Source: Nitrospira sp. (GTDB lineage: Bacteria > Nitrospirota > Nitrospiria > Nitrospirales > Nitrospiraceae). Taken from it: a stretch of DNA of 64,000 nt. The stretch covers positions 62,001 to 126,000 of the forward strand of contig JALHMZ010000007.1 in the NCBI GenBank assembly GCA_022843785.1, read 5' to 3'. Below the pieces are notes generated by a model. The model had not been told where the DNA came from and ran no database searches. It saw only the letters and a list, made by a program, of their open reading frames with translations. Shown here piece after piece: positions 47,997 through 56,890 of the stretch (position 1 is the first letter of the stretch; the number at the start of each line of letters is the position of its first letter). The position numbers and the translations under genes were made by a program.

Positions 47997-49285
47997 GATG
48001 CAAAGTCCTCAAGAGCCCGTTGGGCGATCATACGCCGTTTCATTTCTTTGTCCCTCGGCGTGCTGGACAAGGGAGGAAACAGGCCAAAATTCGTGTTCAT
48101 CGGCTGAAAGTGCCGGGGATCGGACAGCGCCACGTGAGCGACCAGGCATCCATGCGCCGTTGTGGGGGGAGGCGTCACCGTCGGTTCCCCGTTCAATACC
48201 CGCACCGCATTGATGCCGGCCAGGCCGCCCATCGCCGCTGATTCGGTATAGCCCTCCACGCCGACCAATTGCCCGGCGAAGAACAACGTGCTGCGGGCTT
48301 TGAATTGCAGCGTGGCTGTGAGCAACTGAGGCGAGTTGATAAAGGTGTTGCGATGCAAGCTCCCGTAGCGCAGAAACTCCGCACGCTCCAAGCCCGGAAT
48401 CAGGCGGAAGACGCGTTTTTGTTCCGGATACGTGAGCTTGGTCTGAAATCCAACCAGGTTGTAACAGGTGCGATGCACATTCTCAGTGCGCAGTTGTACG
48501 ACGGCGGCTGGCCGCCGGCCAGTTCGGGGATCTTCCAAGCCGACCGGTTTGAGTGGCCCGAATTGCATGGTGTGACGGCCGCGTTCCGCCATGACCTCGA
48601 TCGGGATACAGGCTTCAAAATAGGGCGTTTTCTCGAACTCCTTGGGCTGTACCTTTTCGGCTGCGAGGAGCGCGTCATAGAAGGTGTTGTACTGTTCGTC
48701 CGTCATGGGACAGTTCAGATAATCGTCTGTGCCTTTATCGTAACGGGAGGCGCGAAAGACGATATCCATGTCGATCGAGTCTGCGTCGATGATTGGTGAG
48801 ATGGCGTCATAAAAGTACAGGTGCTGCGACTTCGTGGCAGCGCGGATTGCTTGAGAGAGTTTATCCGATGTCAGGGGACCGGTTGCGATGATGCAGCAGC
48901 AGTCGGTGGGAAGTTCAGAAATCTCTTCGTGAAGAATCCTGATATTCGGATGGCCTTCCAGCGTACGAGTGATGTGCTGCGAAAAGACATCACGATCGAC
49001 GGCCAGCGCCGATCCGGCCGGCACGCGGGCTTGCTCAGCGGCGGCAATAATCAGCGAATTCAGCCGACGCATCTCTTCTTTGAGGATACCGGGCGCGTTC
49101 TGCGGATCGGACGAACCCAGCGAATTGGAGCAGACGAGTTCGGCCAAGCCACCGGTCTTGTGCGCCTTGGTCATTTCTTTCGGGCGCATTTCGTAAAGCG
49201 TGACCTTGGCCCCGCGATTCGCCGCTTGCCACGCGGCTTCGGACCCAGCCAGACCCCCGCCTACGATGACGACATCATCTCTCAT
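47969..49285 (-). CDS. trmFO: Methylenetetrahydrofolate-tRNA-(uracil-5)-methyltransferase TrmFO
   Basis: This protein of about 438 residues starts with the FAD motif VVIVGGGLAGSEAAWQAANR, followed by MRPKEMTKAHKTGGLAELVCSNS (read here as MRPKEMT and LAELVCSNS), and ends with HGCLVAHV and the NTNFGLFPPL region. It methylates U54 of tRNA with methylene-THF and FADH2. AAGGA lies nine bases before the ATG at 49283-49285, so the ATG three codons earlier is less likely. Confidence 0.95.
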   Translation of the reverse strand: MRDDVVIVGGGLAGSEAAWQAANRGAKVTLYEMRPKEMTKAHKTGGLAELVCSNSLGSSDPQNAPGILKEEMRRLNSLIIAAAEQARVPAGSALAVDRDVFSQHITRTLEGHPNIRILHEEISELPTDCCCIIATGPLTSDKLSQAIRAATKSQHLYFYDAISPIIDADSIDMDIVFRASRYDKGTDDYLNCPMTDEQYNTFYDALLAAEKVQPKEFEKTPYFEACIPIEVMAERGRHTMQFGPLKPVGLEDPRTGRRPAAVVQLRTENVHRTCYNLVGFQTKLTYPEQKRVFRLIPGLERAEFLRYGSLHRNTFINSPQLLTATLQFKARSTLFFAGQLVGVEGYTESAAMGGLAGINAVRVLNGEPTVTPPPTTAHGCLVAHVALSDPRHFQPMNTNFGLFPPLSSTPRDKEMKRRMIAQRALEDFASWKTQSGLS

Positions 49286-49409
49286 GAACGACATTCCTTG
49301 TGGTGAAAGGCGCTTATTCTAGAAACCGTCTTTTGGGGAAGTCAAGGCACACGACTGGTGAATGAGTGCTGTGTCCTAGAAAACCGTTGATGGTGAGCTT
49401 GATAGACCA

Positions 49410-52400
49410 TCACGGCCACCAGGTTGCGACGTCTTGAACGGCGTGAAGCGTACTTTCTAGAGCACGTCCCTGCCCCAATTTCTCGATGACCGATATCGAA
49501 GTAGATGAAGATAGGTCATCCATCAACTCTTCTCGGGTATGTGTCGAGAGGTGGTGCAAGGTCGAACGCCATGCAGAATAAACCTCAATGAGTGAAAGGG
49601 TTCTAAGGTGGGGAGCGAGAGCAATTAGCAGCTGCATGCGCTCAAACTTGATATCGAGCGCATGGGCGGTAGCCAAGATGGCTGCAGGTTGGTAGGGGGC
49701 CAGGGCTGCGAGTACTTTGGTGCGACCCCGGTTGTCAGCAAGCTCTTGGATGGTAGCCAACACGGCCTCGGGGTGGTAGGGGGCTAAGGACGCCAACACT
49801 TTTGCGAGATCGTAAGTGCCAGTGCTCTCTCGAGCAGCCGCCAGGGCCTGGTCCAGTATTAGCGGTCGTTCCTGTTTCGACACATGTGGCGCTAAGGCCA
49901 CAAGCACCTTTGCTCGCCAGTAATGGTCATGAATTTCTTGCGCCGCCGCCCACACAATTTCTGGTTGATAGGGGGCCAGAGCTGCGAGCACTTTTGCTCG
50001 ACTATGGTGGGCAGCGATCGCTTGAGTGGCAGCCAACACGGCCTCGGATCGGTGCGGAGCTAGAGCTGTGAGTATCTCAGCGCGAGCCTCGCTGTCATTG
50101 AGCGCTTGGGCGGTAGTGAGCACGTCTTCTGGTTGATAAGGGGCCAGAGCTGTTAGTACTTCGGCGCGACTCCAGTTGTGATCGAGCTCTTGAGTGGCGG
50201 TGAACACGGCCTCGGGTCGGTGTGGAGCTAGCGCTATAAGTACCTTCGCACACGACTTGCTGTCATCGAGCTCTTTAGCCGCAACTAACACAGCCTCTGG
50301 TAGATACGGGGCCAGGGCTGCCAGCACGCCAGCGCAGGCCGTATCGTGATGGAGCGTTTGGGCCGAAGCCAACACGTCTTCGGGTCGGTGTGGAGCTAGC
50401 GCTATGAGTACTTTAGCTCTAGCCTCGCTATCATTGAGTGCTTGGGCGGCCACCCAGGCTTGGTCGAATACCACTTCTCGTTCTTGTTGAGAGACATACG
50501 GGGCGAGGACTGCCAGCACCCTTGCGCGAGCTTCGATGTCATTGAGCACGCGGGCCGCCGACCAAGCCTGGTCTAATACCAGCTCTTGTTCTTGTTGTGA
50601 CACATATGGCACTACGGACGCCAACACCGTCGCTCGGGCGTCATTGTTATGGAGTTCTCGCGCCGCGGCTAACACAGCTTCTGGTTGGTAGGGAGCCAGG
50701 ACCGCCAAGATTTGAGCTTGGTCATACTGGAAATCGAGCACTCGGACAGCCGCCAAGGCCTGGTCCATCACGAGTGGTTGCGCTGTTTGCGGCATATGCG
50801 GAATCAGTGCTGCGAGCACTTTTGCTCGCGCTTTGCTGTCATCAAGCTCTTGGGCAGCGGCGAACACAGCTTCAGGTCGGTAGGGGGCTAGGGCTACCAG
50901 CACTATCTTGCGATCCCAGTCGTCCTCGAAACCTTGAATGGCAGCCAACACGGCTTCGGATCGGTGGGGGGCCAGGGTAGTGAGTGCCGCTGCTCGATTC
51001 CCGCTGTGATCGATCGCTTGGGCGGCAGACCAGGACTGGTCCAGCATCAGCTCTCGTTCCTGTTCTGACATATGCGGCGCTAGGGCCGCGAACACCATAG
51101 TCTGGGACAAATGATCACGGATTTCTTGCGCGGCAGCCAATACGGCCTCCGGTTGGTAATGGACCAGAGCTTCTAGTACGCTTGCGCGAAAGGAGTCGTC
51201 ACTGAGTTCTAGGGCAGCCGCAAAGACGGCTTCGGGTCTGTGCGGAGCCAGGGCACGCAAGGGTCCACTGCGTTCCCACCCCCATTCGAGTGCTTGGGCG
51301 GCTGCCAGGGCCTCGTCCAATGCTAGCGTCCGCGCTTGTTGTGGCATATGCGGTGCTAAGTCTGCGAGTAGCTCTGCTCGATTGCCGCTGTGATCGTGCG
51401 CTCGGGCGGCAGCTAGTGCTTCTACAACCGCCTGTTCTAGGAAATCAGTGGGTATGTCTGTTTCAGTGGCAAGACGGACTAGGGTGTTAGTACGAATAAA
51501 GACATTTGGATTTTGTCGTGCATAGACGAGCGCCTGCTGGAAGGTCCATTTCTTGTGCTTGACGAGTTGCACGATCAACTCGACTGGTATGTTGGAGGCA
51601 AGGCTGTTGATGCTCGCCTTGACCAGAGCACATCGGATTTCGTCTCCGATGCGCGGGGCCATGTTGCCCTTGGCGATAGCTGCTTCGTTCTCGCGTTCCG
51701 CCGCTTTCCAGGCGCGGTCTACATCGTTCAAGAGTCCCGAAAAACTTCCCTCCAGTGCCTCCCAGGCTTTGCTCCATCCCTGACAGACCAATGTCATCAT
51801 TGCGTCAACCTGTGCATGGGCCTGTTCCAGATGTGCGCCGTAATACTGCACGATGTAGGCTGGTGCCTTTGCCGGTAGGACGGTTCCCTGTTCCAGCGCC
51901 TGCACCGTGTCCTTGCCCCAGTCGAGAAACCACTGCTGCCAGGTCTGCTGCTCCGACTCGGATAATACATCCTTGAAATAGTCACCCAGGCGCGGGTGGC
52001 TGAAGGCATAGCCCTGGACCTTGCCGTCACCGATGATGAACCGGTCGAGCGGCTTGACTGCTTCGCGGAGATCCCAGGAAGACAATTTCGTCAAACGCAG
52101 CAACCCTTCTTGATCCAGCGGTCCCAAACTGCAGGCCAGCGCGCTCAACAAAGTCTGGACGTTCTGTTCTTTGAGCGGTGATTCGTTGCCCCACAGTTTG
52201 CGCTGATCGTCCCACCACCGATCAAAATACCCGGTCAGCCCAGGCTTCAACTTGCCCAGGTCTTCCGGCTTGAGCGAGCCTACCGTCTCTTTGCGCGACC
52301 AGAGATCCTCCACGTACAGTTTCACGAGGAGCGGATCGCCCTCGGTCAATCGATAGAGCTCGGCCACGATGTCGACCTTGGCCCCCAGGTGGGCAAGCGG

Positions 52401-53555
52401 GAAGCCCATGCTCACCAACACGCGGGCGACGCCCTCTTTGGTGAGGGTGCGGAGATCGATCGACTGTGCCAAGCCTTTGCGCTCCCAGCCCAACCGACGG
52501 AGCCAATCACTCGCGTCGGTATCGCCCGTGCGATGTCGAGCCGAGACGACGATCCGCATGTGGTCCGGCGGCGTGAGCGGAAACAGATCCGGTCCCAGCT
52601 CCCAGTCTGCGGCCTCATCCAACCCATCCAGGACGACGACGAGGGTTCCCCCATTGGGCAGCGGGCGACGCAGATAGTCCGTCACAAGCCCACGCCAGTC
52701 CTCTGCCGTCGGAGACCGCGTCTCAGGAACTTTATCTCCATGGAGCGTGGCGAGCCGGGCTGCCAGCGTCGCGAAGGTGACGGCGGAGAGGTTCGTTCGA
52801 AATCTGATGCTGATGGGGACAAAGACGAGGCTTATGAGCGGCCGGACCAGGAGTTGCCTCGTCCACCGCACGAGCAGGGCTGATTTGCCACGCCCCGCCG
52901 GGGCCGCCATCATGAGGTACGGTGGAGCGGCGTCGTCTGCCAACCAATCATCCAGTGCCTTCAAATCCTGTTCACGTCCGCCGAAGGGCACCGGCGCGGT
53001 GGATGTGCCCAGGTACTCACTGAGAAAATTCTCGATGCGCGGGGCATAATCGTATGGCAGGGAGCCGATGCCATTGAGGTACAGCTGCGTCCCATAGTGA
53101 TCTAGGAGCCAATTGCTGAGATCTGCCGTGACTCGTGCAGCGAGGTCGTCTGGACTGGTGAAGGGGTCTGTGCCTTGTGCATGGGCGTTCCGTAATTCAG
53201 CTTTCCAGGTCTTGAGCTGAGTTTGTTTCTCCTCTTCAACATCTCGGCCATCCGCTGTGAAATGCTGTTCATCCTTGAAGTAGATAAACCGGGGTAGCGT
53301 CTTCTCCGATGCCCTTCGATACTCCTCTTCCGTGATGCCGGAACCATACCGCCCACCGATGATCCCAACGTAGATATCGCTGCGATCCACTTCTTTTAGA
53401 GACACCTCACGTGTGGTCTCATCCCGGCTGCCGAAATACTCCATGCCATTGAGCTTGGTCTGGTGCATCCGCTGGAGTGCCCTCTCGACCGCGAGACGCT
53501 CCGGCTGGAGATCGAGCCAGGTAGAACTGACGAACACGCGGACGATGGGTTGCAT
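49410..53555 (-). CDS. DUF4062-NACHT STAND NTPase with about 19 tandem C-terminal helical repeats
   Basis: This is a 1381-residue protein. Residues 1-95 are DUF4062 (VRVFVSSTWLDLQPERLAVE). A NACHT-type NTPase follows, with Walker A APAGRGKS (218-225) and Walker B LVVVLDGLDEA (305-315). A helical region runs to about 700. Residues about 726-1305 are at least 19 tandem units of two lengths: 28 residues (RAKVLAALAPYQPEAVLAAA type) and 36 residues (with an extra SQQERELVLDQA part). The order is DUF4062, NACHT, repeats, as in TEP1/NWD1-like proteins and many bacterial STAND immune sensors. It would bind a ligand through the repeats and oligomerise on ATP. A MazF-type toxin pair and tRNA-Val lie upstream. 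Confidence 0.85.
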   Translation of the reverse strand: MQPIVRVFVSSTWLDLQPERLAVERALQRMHQTKLNGMEYFGSRDETTREVSLKEVDRSDIYVGIIGGRYGSGITEEEYRRASEKTLPRFIYFKDEQHFTADGRDVEEEKQTQLKTWKAELRNAHAQGTDPFTSPDDLAARVTADLSNWLLDHYGTQLYLNGIGSLPYDYAPRIENFLSEYLGTSTAPVPFGGREQDLKALDDWLADDAAPPYLMMAAPAGRGKSALLVRWTRQLLVRPLISLVFVPISIRFRTNLSAVTFATLAARLATLHGDKVPETRSPTAEDWRGLVTDYLRRPLPNGGTLVVVLDGLDEAADWELGPDLFPLTPPDHMRIVVSARHRTGDTDASDWLRRLGWERKGLAQSIDLRTLTKEGVARVLVSMGFPLAHLGAKVDIVAELYRLTEGDPLLVKLYVEDLWSRKETVGSLKPEDLGKLKPGLTGYFDRWWDDQRKLWGNESPLKEQNVQTLLSALACSLGPLDQEGLLRLTKLSSWDLREAVKPLDRFIIGDGKVQGYAFSHPRLGDYFKDVLSESEQQTWQQWFLDWGKDTVQALEQGTVLPAKAPAYIVQYYGAHLEQAHAQVDAMMTLVCQGWSKAWEALEGSFSGLLNDVDRAWKAAERENEAAIAKGNMAPRIGDEIRCALVKASINSLASNIPVELIVQLVKHKKWTFQQALVYARQNPNVFIRTNTLVRLATETDIPTDFLEQAVVEALAAARAHDHSGNRAELLADLAPHMPQQARTLALDEALAAAQALEWGWERSGPLRALAPHRPEAVFAAALELSDDSFRASVLEALVHYQPEAVLAAAQEIRDHLSQTMVFAALAPHMSEQERELMLDQSWSAAQAIDHSGNRAAALTTLAPHRSEAVLAAIQGFEDDWDRKIVLVALAPYRPEAVFAAAQELDDSKARAKVLAALIPHMPQTAQPLVMDQALAAVRVLDFQYDQAQILAVLAPYQPEAVLAAARELHNNDARATVLASVVPYVSQQEQELVLDQAWSAARVLNDIEARARVLAVLAPYVSQQEREVVFDQAWVAAQALNDSEARAKVLIALAPHRPEDVLASAQTLHHDTACAGVLAALAPYLPEAVLVAAKELDDSKSCAKVLIALAPHRPEAVFTATQELDHNWSRAEVLTALAPYQPEDVLTTAQALNDSEARAEILTALAPHRSEAVLAATQAIAAHHSRAKVLAALAPYQPEIVWAAAQEIHDHYWRAKVLVALAPHVSKQERPLILDQALAAARESTGTYDLAKVLASLAPYHPEAVLATIQELADNRGRTKVLAALAPYQPAAILATAHALDIKFERMQLLIALAPHLRTLSLIEVYSAWRSTLHHLSTHTREELMDDLSSSTSISVIEKLGQGRALESTLHAVQDVATWWP
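49641..51380 (-). repeat. Tandem coding repeats, 84-bp and 108-bp units
   Basis: This is the DNA of the C-terminal repeats of the STAND gene. Thirteen short (28-codon) and six long (36-codon) units alternate irregularly; long units are numbers 1, 4, 7, 9, 10 and 17. Several neighbours are very similar, which suggests duplication by unequal exchange. Confidence 0.8.
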
Positions 53556-53593
53556 GGTTGATGGGCCCTACGTGGTGGTGCTTGTGAGGATTT

Positions 53594-53797
53594 CTACCCC
53601 TGCGGAGCAAGAATTTCAATGATCTGGTCGATATCCCTGTGTGCGTCGGGCCGGGGTGGGGAAACTGTTGGTGGCGGAGGGAACATTTCGGCTTCTGTCC
53701 CGCTCAGGACATTCCGTAACCCTTTGCCTCCGAGTCCGTCGGGCGCAAGGTGTCTTACAAATCTGGGAGCTGTGCGATGCCTCAGACGGTTCTCCAT
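53594..53797 (-). CDS. Possible small protein upstream of the STAND gene
   Basis: This is a 67-codon frame on the same strand, ending 38 bp before the STAND start. A purine-rich AGGGGAATGGC precedes its ATG. The protein has a basic first half and a Pro-rich second half (FPPPPTVSPPRPD) ending IDQIIEILAPQG. I recognise no family. It could be a co-transcribed partner or chance. The rest of 53556-53948 shows no better candidate. Confidence 0.3.
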   Translation of the reverse strand: MENRLRHRTAPRFVRHLAPDGLGGKGLRNVLSGTEAEMFPPPPTVSPPRPDAHRDIDQIIEILAPQG

Positions 53798-53948
53798 GCC
53801 ATTCCCCTGTTCGAAAGCGCTTGTCTGCGATCCGTTCCGCGTTGGATTCGACCGAACTGTCTGCTACACTGGGGTTGCAGGGGACGGCCAGTACACATTT
53901 TGTGCCCCCCAGCGTGTGCAATGGCTGATTGATAGACAGGGGTTGCCG

Positions 53949-54134
53949 ATGAAGACTCTGCAAGAAATTGAACAGGCGATTGAGACCTTGCCTTTACCTG
54001 ATCAGCTTCGGCTCTATAAGGATCTGCCTCAGTTGATTGGCCGGGATGCCGAGACTCTTGACTGGCAGCGACAGGGTCTGGAGCGATTCTTCCAAGACGA
54101 TACTCCCGACGATTCTGTCTATGACCACGTATAG
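53949..54134 (+). CDS. Antitoxin-like partner of a MazF/PemK-type toxin
   Basis: This 61-residue acidic protein starts MKTLQEIEQAIETLPLPDQL and contains LDWQRQGLERFFQDDTPDD. The pattern is of small addiction-module antitoxins: an N-terminal helix pair and an acidic C-terminal tail that blocks the toxin. AGGGG lies six bases before the ATG. It overlaps the toxin gene by 14 bp. Longer in-frame readings upstream are not conserved in style. Confidence 0.65.
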   Translation: MKTLQEIEQAIETLPLPDQLRLYKDLPQLIGRDAETLDWQRQGLERFFQDDTPDDSVYDHV

Positions 54135-54465
54135 AGTCGGCGACATTGTCTCGGTTGAGTTTCCCTTCTCGACTCTGCAGACCCAGAAACGGCGACCAGG
54201 GCTTGTGCTCATCAGCGACGACGTGGACCTGGTGATCGCCCGTGTGACGACACACCCACCACGTGACCCATCGGATGTTGTCCTTACCTACTGGGCGGCA
54301 GCTGGTTTGCCACGAGCTTCAACGGTTCGCCTTGCCAAGCTGGCCACGATCGATCAACGTCTGGTACATCATCGCATCGGACATCTGCACGTCGAAGACA
54401 GCCGAATAGTCACGCAAGCCTGGCAGCAATTGACAGCCAGCGTCGCGACCGACCTGCGGGCATAA
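54121..54465 (+). CDS. PemK/MazF-family toxin (endoribonuclease)
   Basis: This 114-residue protein starts TYRVGDIVSVEFPFS, followed by RRPGLVLISDDVDLVIARVT. This is the GDIV...R-P-x-L-V layout of the MazF/PemK SH3-like barrel. SVRLAKLATIDQ is reminiscent of the S/T-x-x-x-L-x-x-i-d strand. It would cleave mRNA when freed from its antitoxin. The start overlaps the antitoxin gene. It lies between the STAND gene and tRNA-Val. Confidence 0.8.
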   Translation: MTTYRVGDIVSVEFPFSTLQTQKRRPGLVLISDDVDLVIARVTTHPPRDPSDVVLTYWAAAGLPRASTVRLAKLATIDQRLVHHRIGHLHVEDSRIVTQAWQQLTASVATDLRA

Positions 54466-54553
54466 CGGTGCAGCGAGGGGTCCTCCGTTTAATTCCGCCC
54501 CCTCGTATTCAAGCTGGCGCCCAAATAATTGTCGTGCAAGATGAGTCGTACAA

Positions 54554-54583
54554 TTGAACCGCGCCAAAATCTCATGCTAGACT
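54554..54583 (+). promoter_or_regulatory. Promoter of tRNA-Val
   Basis: TTGAAC (54554-54559) and TAGACT (54578-54583) are 18 bp apart, about 14 bp before the tRNA. Confidence 0.5.
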
Positions 54584-54596
54584 CCCCGAACTGGTC

Positions 54597-54671
54597 GGGC
54601 GATTAGCTCAGTGGTAGAGCGCTTCCTTCACACGGAAGAGGCCACAGGTTCGATACCTGTATCGCCCACCA
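54597..54671 (+). tRNA. tRNA-Val(CAC)
   Basis: Acceptor GGGCGAT pairs with ATCGCCC with encoded CCA. The anticodon stem CTTCC/GGAAG encloses TTCACAC with anticodon CAC, and the T-arm carries GGTTCGATACC. The length is 75 nt. Confidence 0.95.
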
Positions 54672-54841
54672 TGTGTTTCCTGCCAGGGTGACATTCTTTT
54701 TCCCAACGCAGCAATTTTCATAGGAATCTCGAATCTCCCTGCATTCTGGACAGAACGGGAGATGTCGGCTAGACTTCCCCTATCGTTGTACAAGACTGAA
54801 TCAGTGGTCTGGATGTGGACCAAACTAAGCGAGGTAATACC

Positions 54842-55177
54842 ATGAGAGCGATGTCGTGGGCTGTCGGTGTTGCGATGGTAGCGATGGTTGCAACTGGTTG
54901 TGCAACCACCGGTCAACAGAGCGCGGATAACAGGGAGTACACCCCTCCTACAAGCATTTACAACATTCTGGATAGCACCGCGTTGGTTTATTCGAACCCA
55001 ATGGCCGGATCGGCCATCAATGATCATCCGCTCCGTTGGCTCGGATTCATTTCACACCCATTGGGGCATGCCGTCGATTATGGGGTCAATCGTCCGATGT
55101 ATACTCTTGGCGGCAGTAACCACTATCTCTTCGGTTACACTGCTGAAGATAGCATGCTGGACGCACAGCGCCACTAG
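54842..55177 (+). CDS. Small lipoprotein of unknown function
   Basis: This 111-residue protein has a signal peptide ending in lipobox VATGC (Cys about 19), then a soluble part with PPTSIYNILDSTALVYSNPM, HPLRWLGFISHPLGHAVDYG and NRPMYTLGG. GAGG lies seven bases before the ATG. It has its own strong terminator. The family is unknown to me, though the HPLGHAVDYGVNRP stretch looks conserved. Confidence 0.75.
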   Translation: MRAMSWAVGVAMVAMVATGCATTGQQSADNREYTPPTSIYNILDSTALVYSNPMAGSAINDHPLRWLGFISHPLGHAVDYGVNRPMYTLGGSNHYLFGYTAEDSMLDAQRH

Positions 55178-55203
55178 CTTGCATCGACAGGTCGTCTTAC
55201 GAT

Positions 55204-55240
55204 GGGCCTGCTTCTCTCTGAGGAGCAGGCCCTTGTTTTT
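55204..55240 (+). terminator. Intrinsic terminator of the lipoprotein gene
   Basis: GGGCCTGCT (55204-55212) pairs with AGCAGGCCC (55224-55232), followed by TTGTTTTT. Confidence 0.88.
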
Positions 55241-55278
55241 ACTCTTCGCCAAGCATCCCTAAATCGTGTATCGTCTAG

Positions 55279-55511
55279 CAGGATGCTGAAAAAGTCCGCC
55301 AGCGGTGTTCTCGCATCGCTCAGAGGCTCAACGTAGTGACCCCAGGGGAGGTATGAAGCCTATCCGCTCGCGTCTGATCGAAGCGAGCGGTTCAAGCGAA
55401 GCTTGGTATGTACCTCCTCGTCACTTCGCTCGCTGCGACCGCCCCGTGGCATGGCGCGTCTCGGCGCGCCGGGGTGGGCGGGTGAGAATAACGGCCATTT
55501 TGAGCATCCTG
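55279..55511. mobile_element. MITE-like element with 14-bp terminal inverted repeats
   Basis: The left end CAGGATGCTGAAAA (55279-55292) and the right end TTTTGAGCATCCTG match as inverted repeats with one mismatch. The roughly 230-bp interior is non-coding and GC-rich, with inner palindromes such as GGCGCGTCTCGGCGCGCC. It sits just upstream of the TPR lipoprotein gene. No transposase is inside. Confidence 0.65.
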
Positions 55512-55622
55512 CGGTTCCAACACCTCCTGAACTGTTCGACAAGATTTCTGTGGTGGTTCATGTCTATACGGAGTTGTCCGAAGTCTGCTAGGCAGAGACA
55601 TCTTTCCCTTGAGGAGTTCCTA

Positions 55623-56771
55623 ATGGATATCTCCGGCTGGCATATACGTCTGGCGACTGTTCTTTTGGTTGTCCTTGTCATGGTTGGCTGTAGCCAGAAG
55701 ACATCCGTTCGCTCAAATCTCCCCCCTTCTGCAACCGATCTGGCTCTTCTCAAATCGACGGCACTCTGCGAACGCAAACCGGAGCTTTTGAAGAAACACG
55801 CCTCGACGGCCCCCAAGTCGAATGCCTGGGGCAGTGGACAGGAGATCGTAATTTTGCAGGCAAAAAGCGCGTCGAAGGGAGATGAGTCGTATTTTGTCGA
55901 TGAGGACGGACTTCTCGTCGGAGCCCTCTTCACCTTTCCGAAGGGACTGAATCTTGACCGCTACCCTGTGCTTCGAGACACGCTGTCCCGGCTGAAACCT
56001 GCGCTGGAGTTCTATTTGAATGTGTCGCAACTAGAGACGAAAGCGAACATGGAGGCCAGCAGCATCTTTGAAACGGGAGACGAGAAGAGCACCACACAAT
56101 ATCTGGTCACCGGTTCACGGGATCACCCGATTCTTCTTCAGGCGTCATTTACCATCGATCCCTATGTGCGGCTGTTCTCTCCCTATCGCCGGGAATTTCT
56201 AGATCGGCTCAGGAACCCCAAAGGAGGGAAAGGCGGCCTCGCCATCGAGAGCCAGGGCAGCGAGGACAAGGAGCCGTTTCTTTCACTCCAGCAATTCGCC
56301 CGCGGGCAAACCGCGCAGCTGGCCTACTGTGGCGACAAGAACTATGACATCGCAGGGGATGCGTATCAAAAAGCCATCGCCGGCGGGTTTACGAACAAGG
56401 TCTGGCTTGCCGAAGCGCATCATAAGCTCGGTCTGGCCCTGGCGGCTAAAGGCCAATTCGACAAGGCGAAAACAGAGATGGTGCAATCGCTCGCGATCAG
56501 ACCCAACATTCCGGAGGTCTTGAACAACCTCGGCACAGTCCATGTCAAACTTGGTGAGAGAACAGAAGCATTAGGCCTGTTTGAAAAGGCTGTGACCCTG
56601 CGTCCCAACTATGCCGTGGCCCGGTATAATCTTGCGCAGGCCTCCGAACAGAGCAACCCCAAGCGCGCATTGGCGGAATATGAAACATTCCTTGCCCTGG
56701 TCGAAGGGATTCCCGAAGAAGAAGCTCGAGCTGCTCACGCGAACGAACGAATCAAGGTTTTGAAACAGTAA
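55623..56771 (+). CDS. TPR-containing lipoprotein
   Basis: This 382-residue protein has signal peptide lipobox VMVGC (Cys about 22). Next is a region of about 200 residues with GDESYFVDEDGLLVGALFTF, then three or so TPR units from about 255 to 370 (VWLAEAHHKLGLALAAKGQF, PEVLNNLGTVHVKLGERTEA, YAVARYNLAQASEQ). GAGGAG is six bases before the ATG. Upstream in-frame codons belong to the MITE. It is probably an envelope assembly factor. Confidence 0.85.
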   Translation: MDISGWHIRLATVLLVVLVMVGCSQKTSVRSNLPPSATDLALLKSTALCERKPELLKKHASTAPKSNAWGSGQEIVILQAKSASKGDESYFVDEDGLLVGALFTFPKGLNLDRYPVLRDTLSRLKPALEFYLNVSQLETKANMEASSIFETGDEKSTTQYLVTGSRDHPILLQASFTIDPYVRLFSPYRREFLDRLRNPKGGKGGLAIESQGSEDKEPFLSLQQFARGQTAQLAYCGDKNYDIAGDAYQKAIAGGFTNKVWLAEAHHKLGLALAAKGQFDKAKTEMVQSLAIRPNIPEVLNNLGTVHVKLGERTEALGLFEKAVTLRPNYAVARYNLAQASEQSNPKRALAEYETFLALVEGIPEEEARAAHANERIKVLKQ

Positions 56772-56890
56772 CTCCTCCCCTCTACTCGCTGCGGGCCCCA
56801 GCGGCGACGAAAATCAATTAGTTCTAGGCCGGATCAGAACTACACGATAGGATAGCAAACCTGTAGGGACGAAAAACCTGGAGGATTGCG

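Noticed and set aside
55305..55622. N-terminal extension of the TPR lipoprotein
   Set aside because: It is read through the MITE-like element; the lipobox signal peptide and GAGGAG site set the start at 55623.
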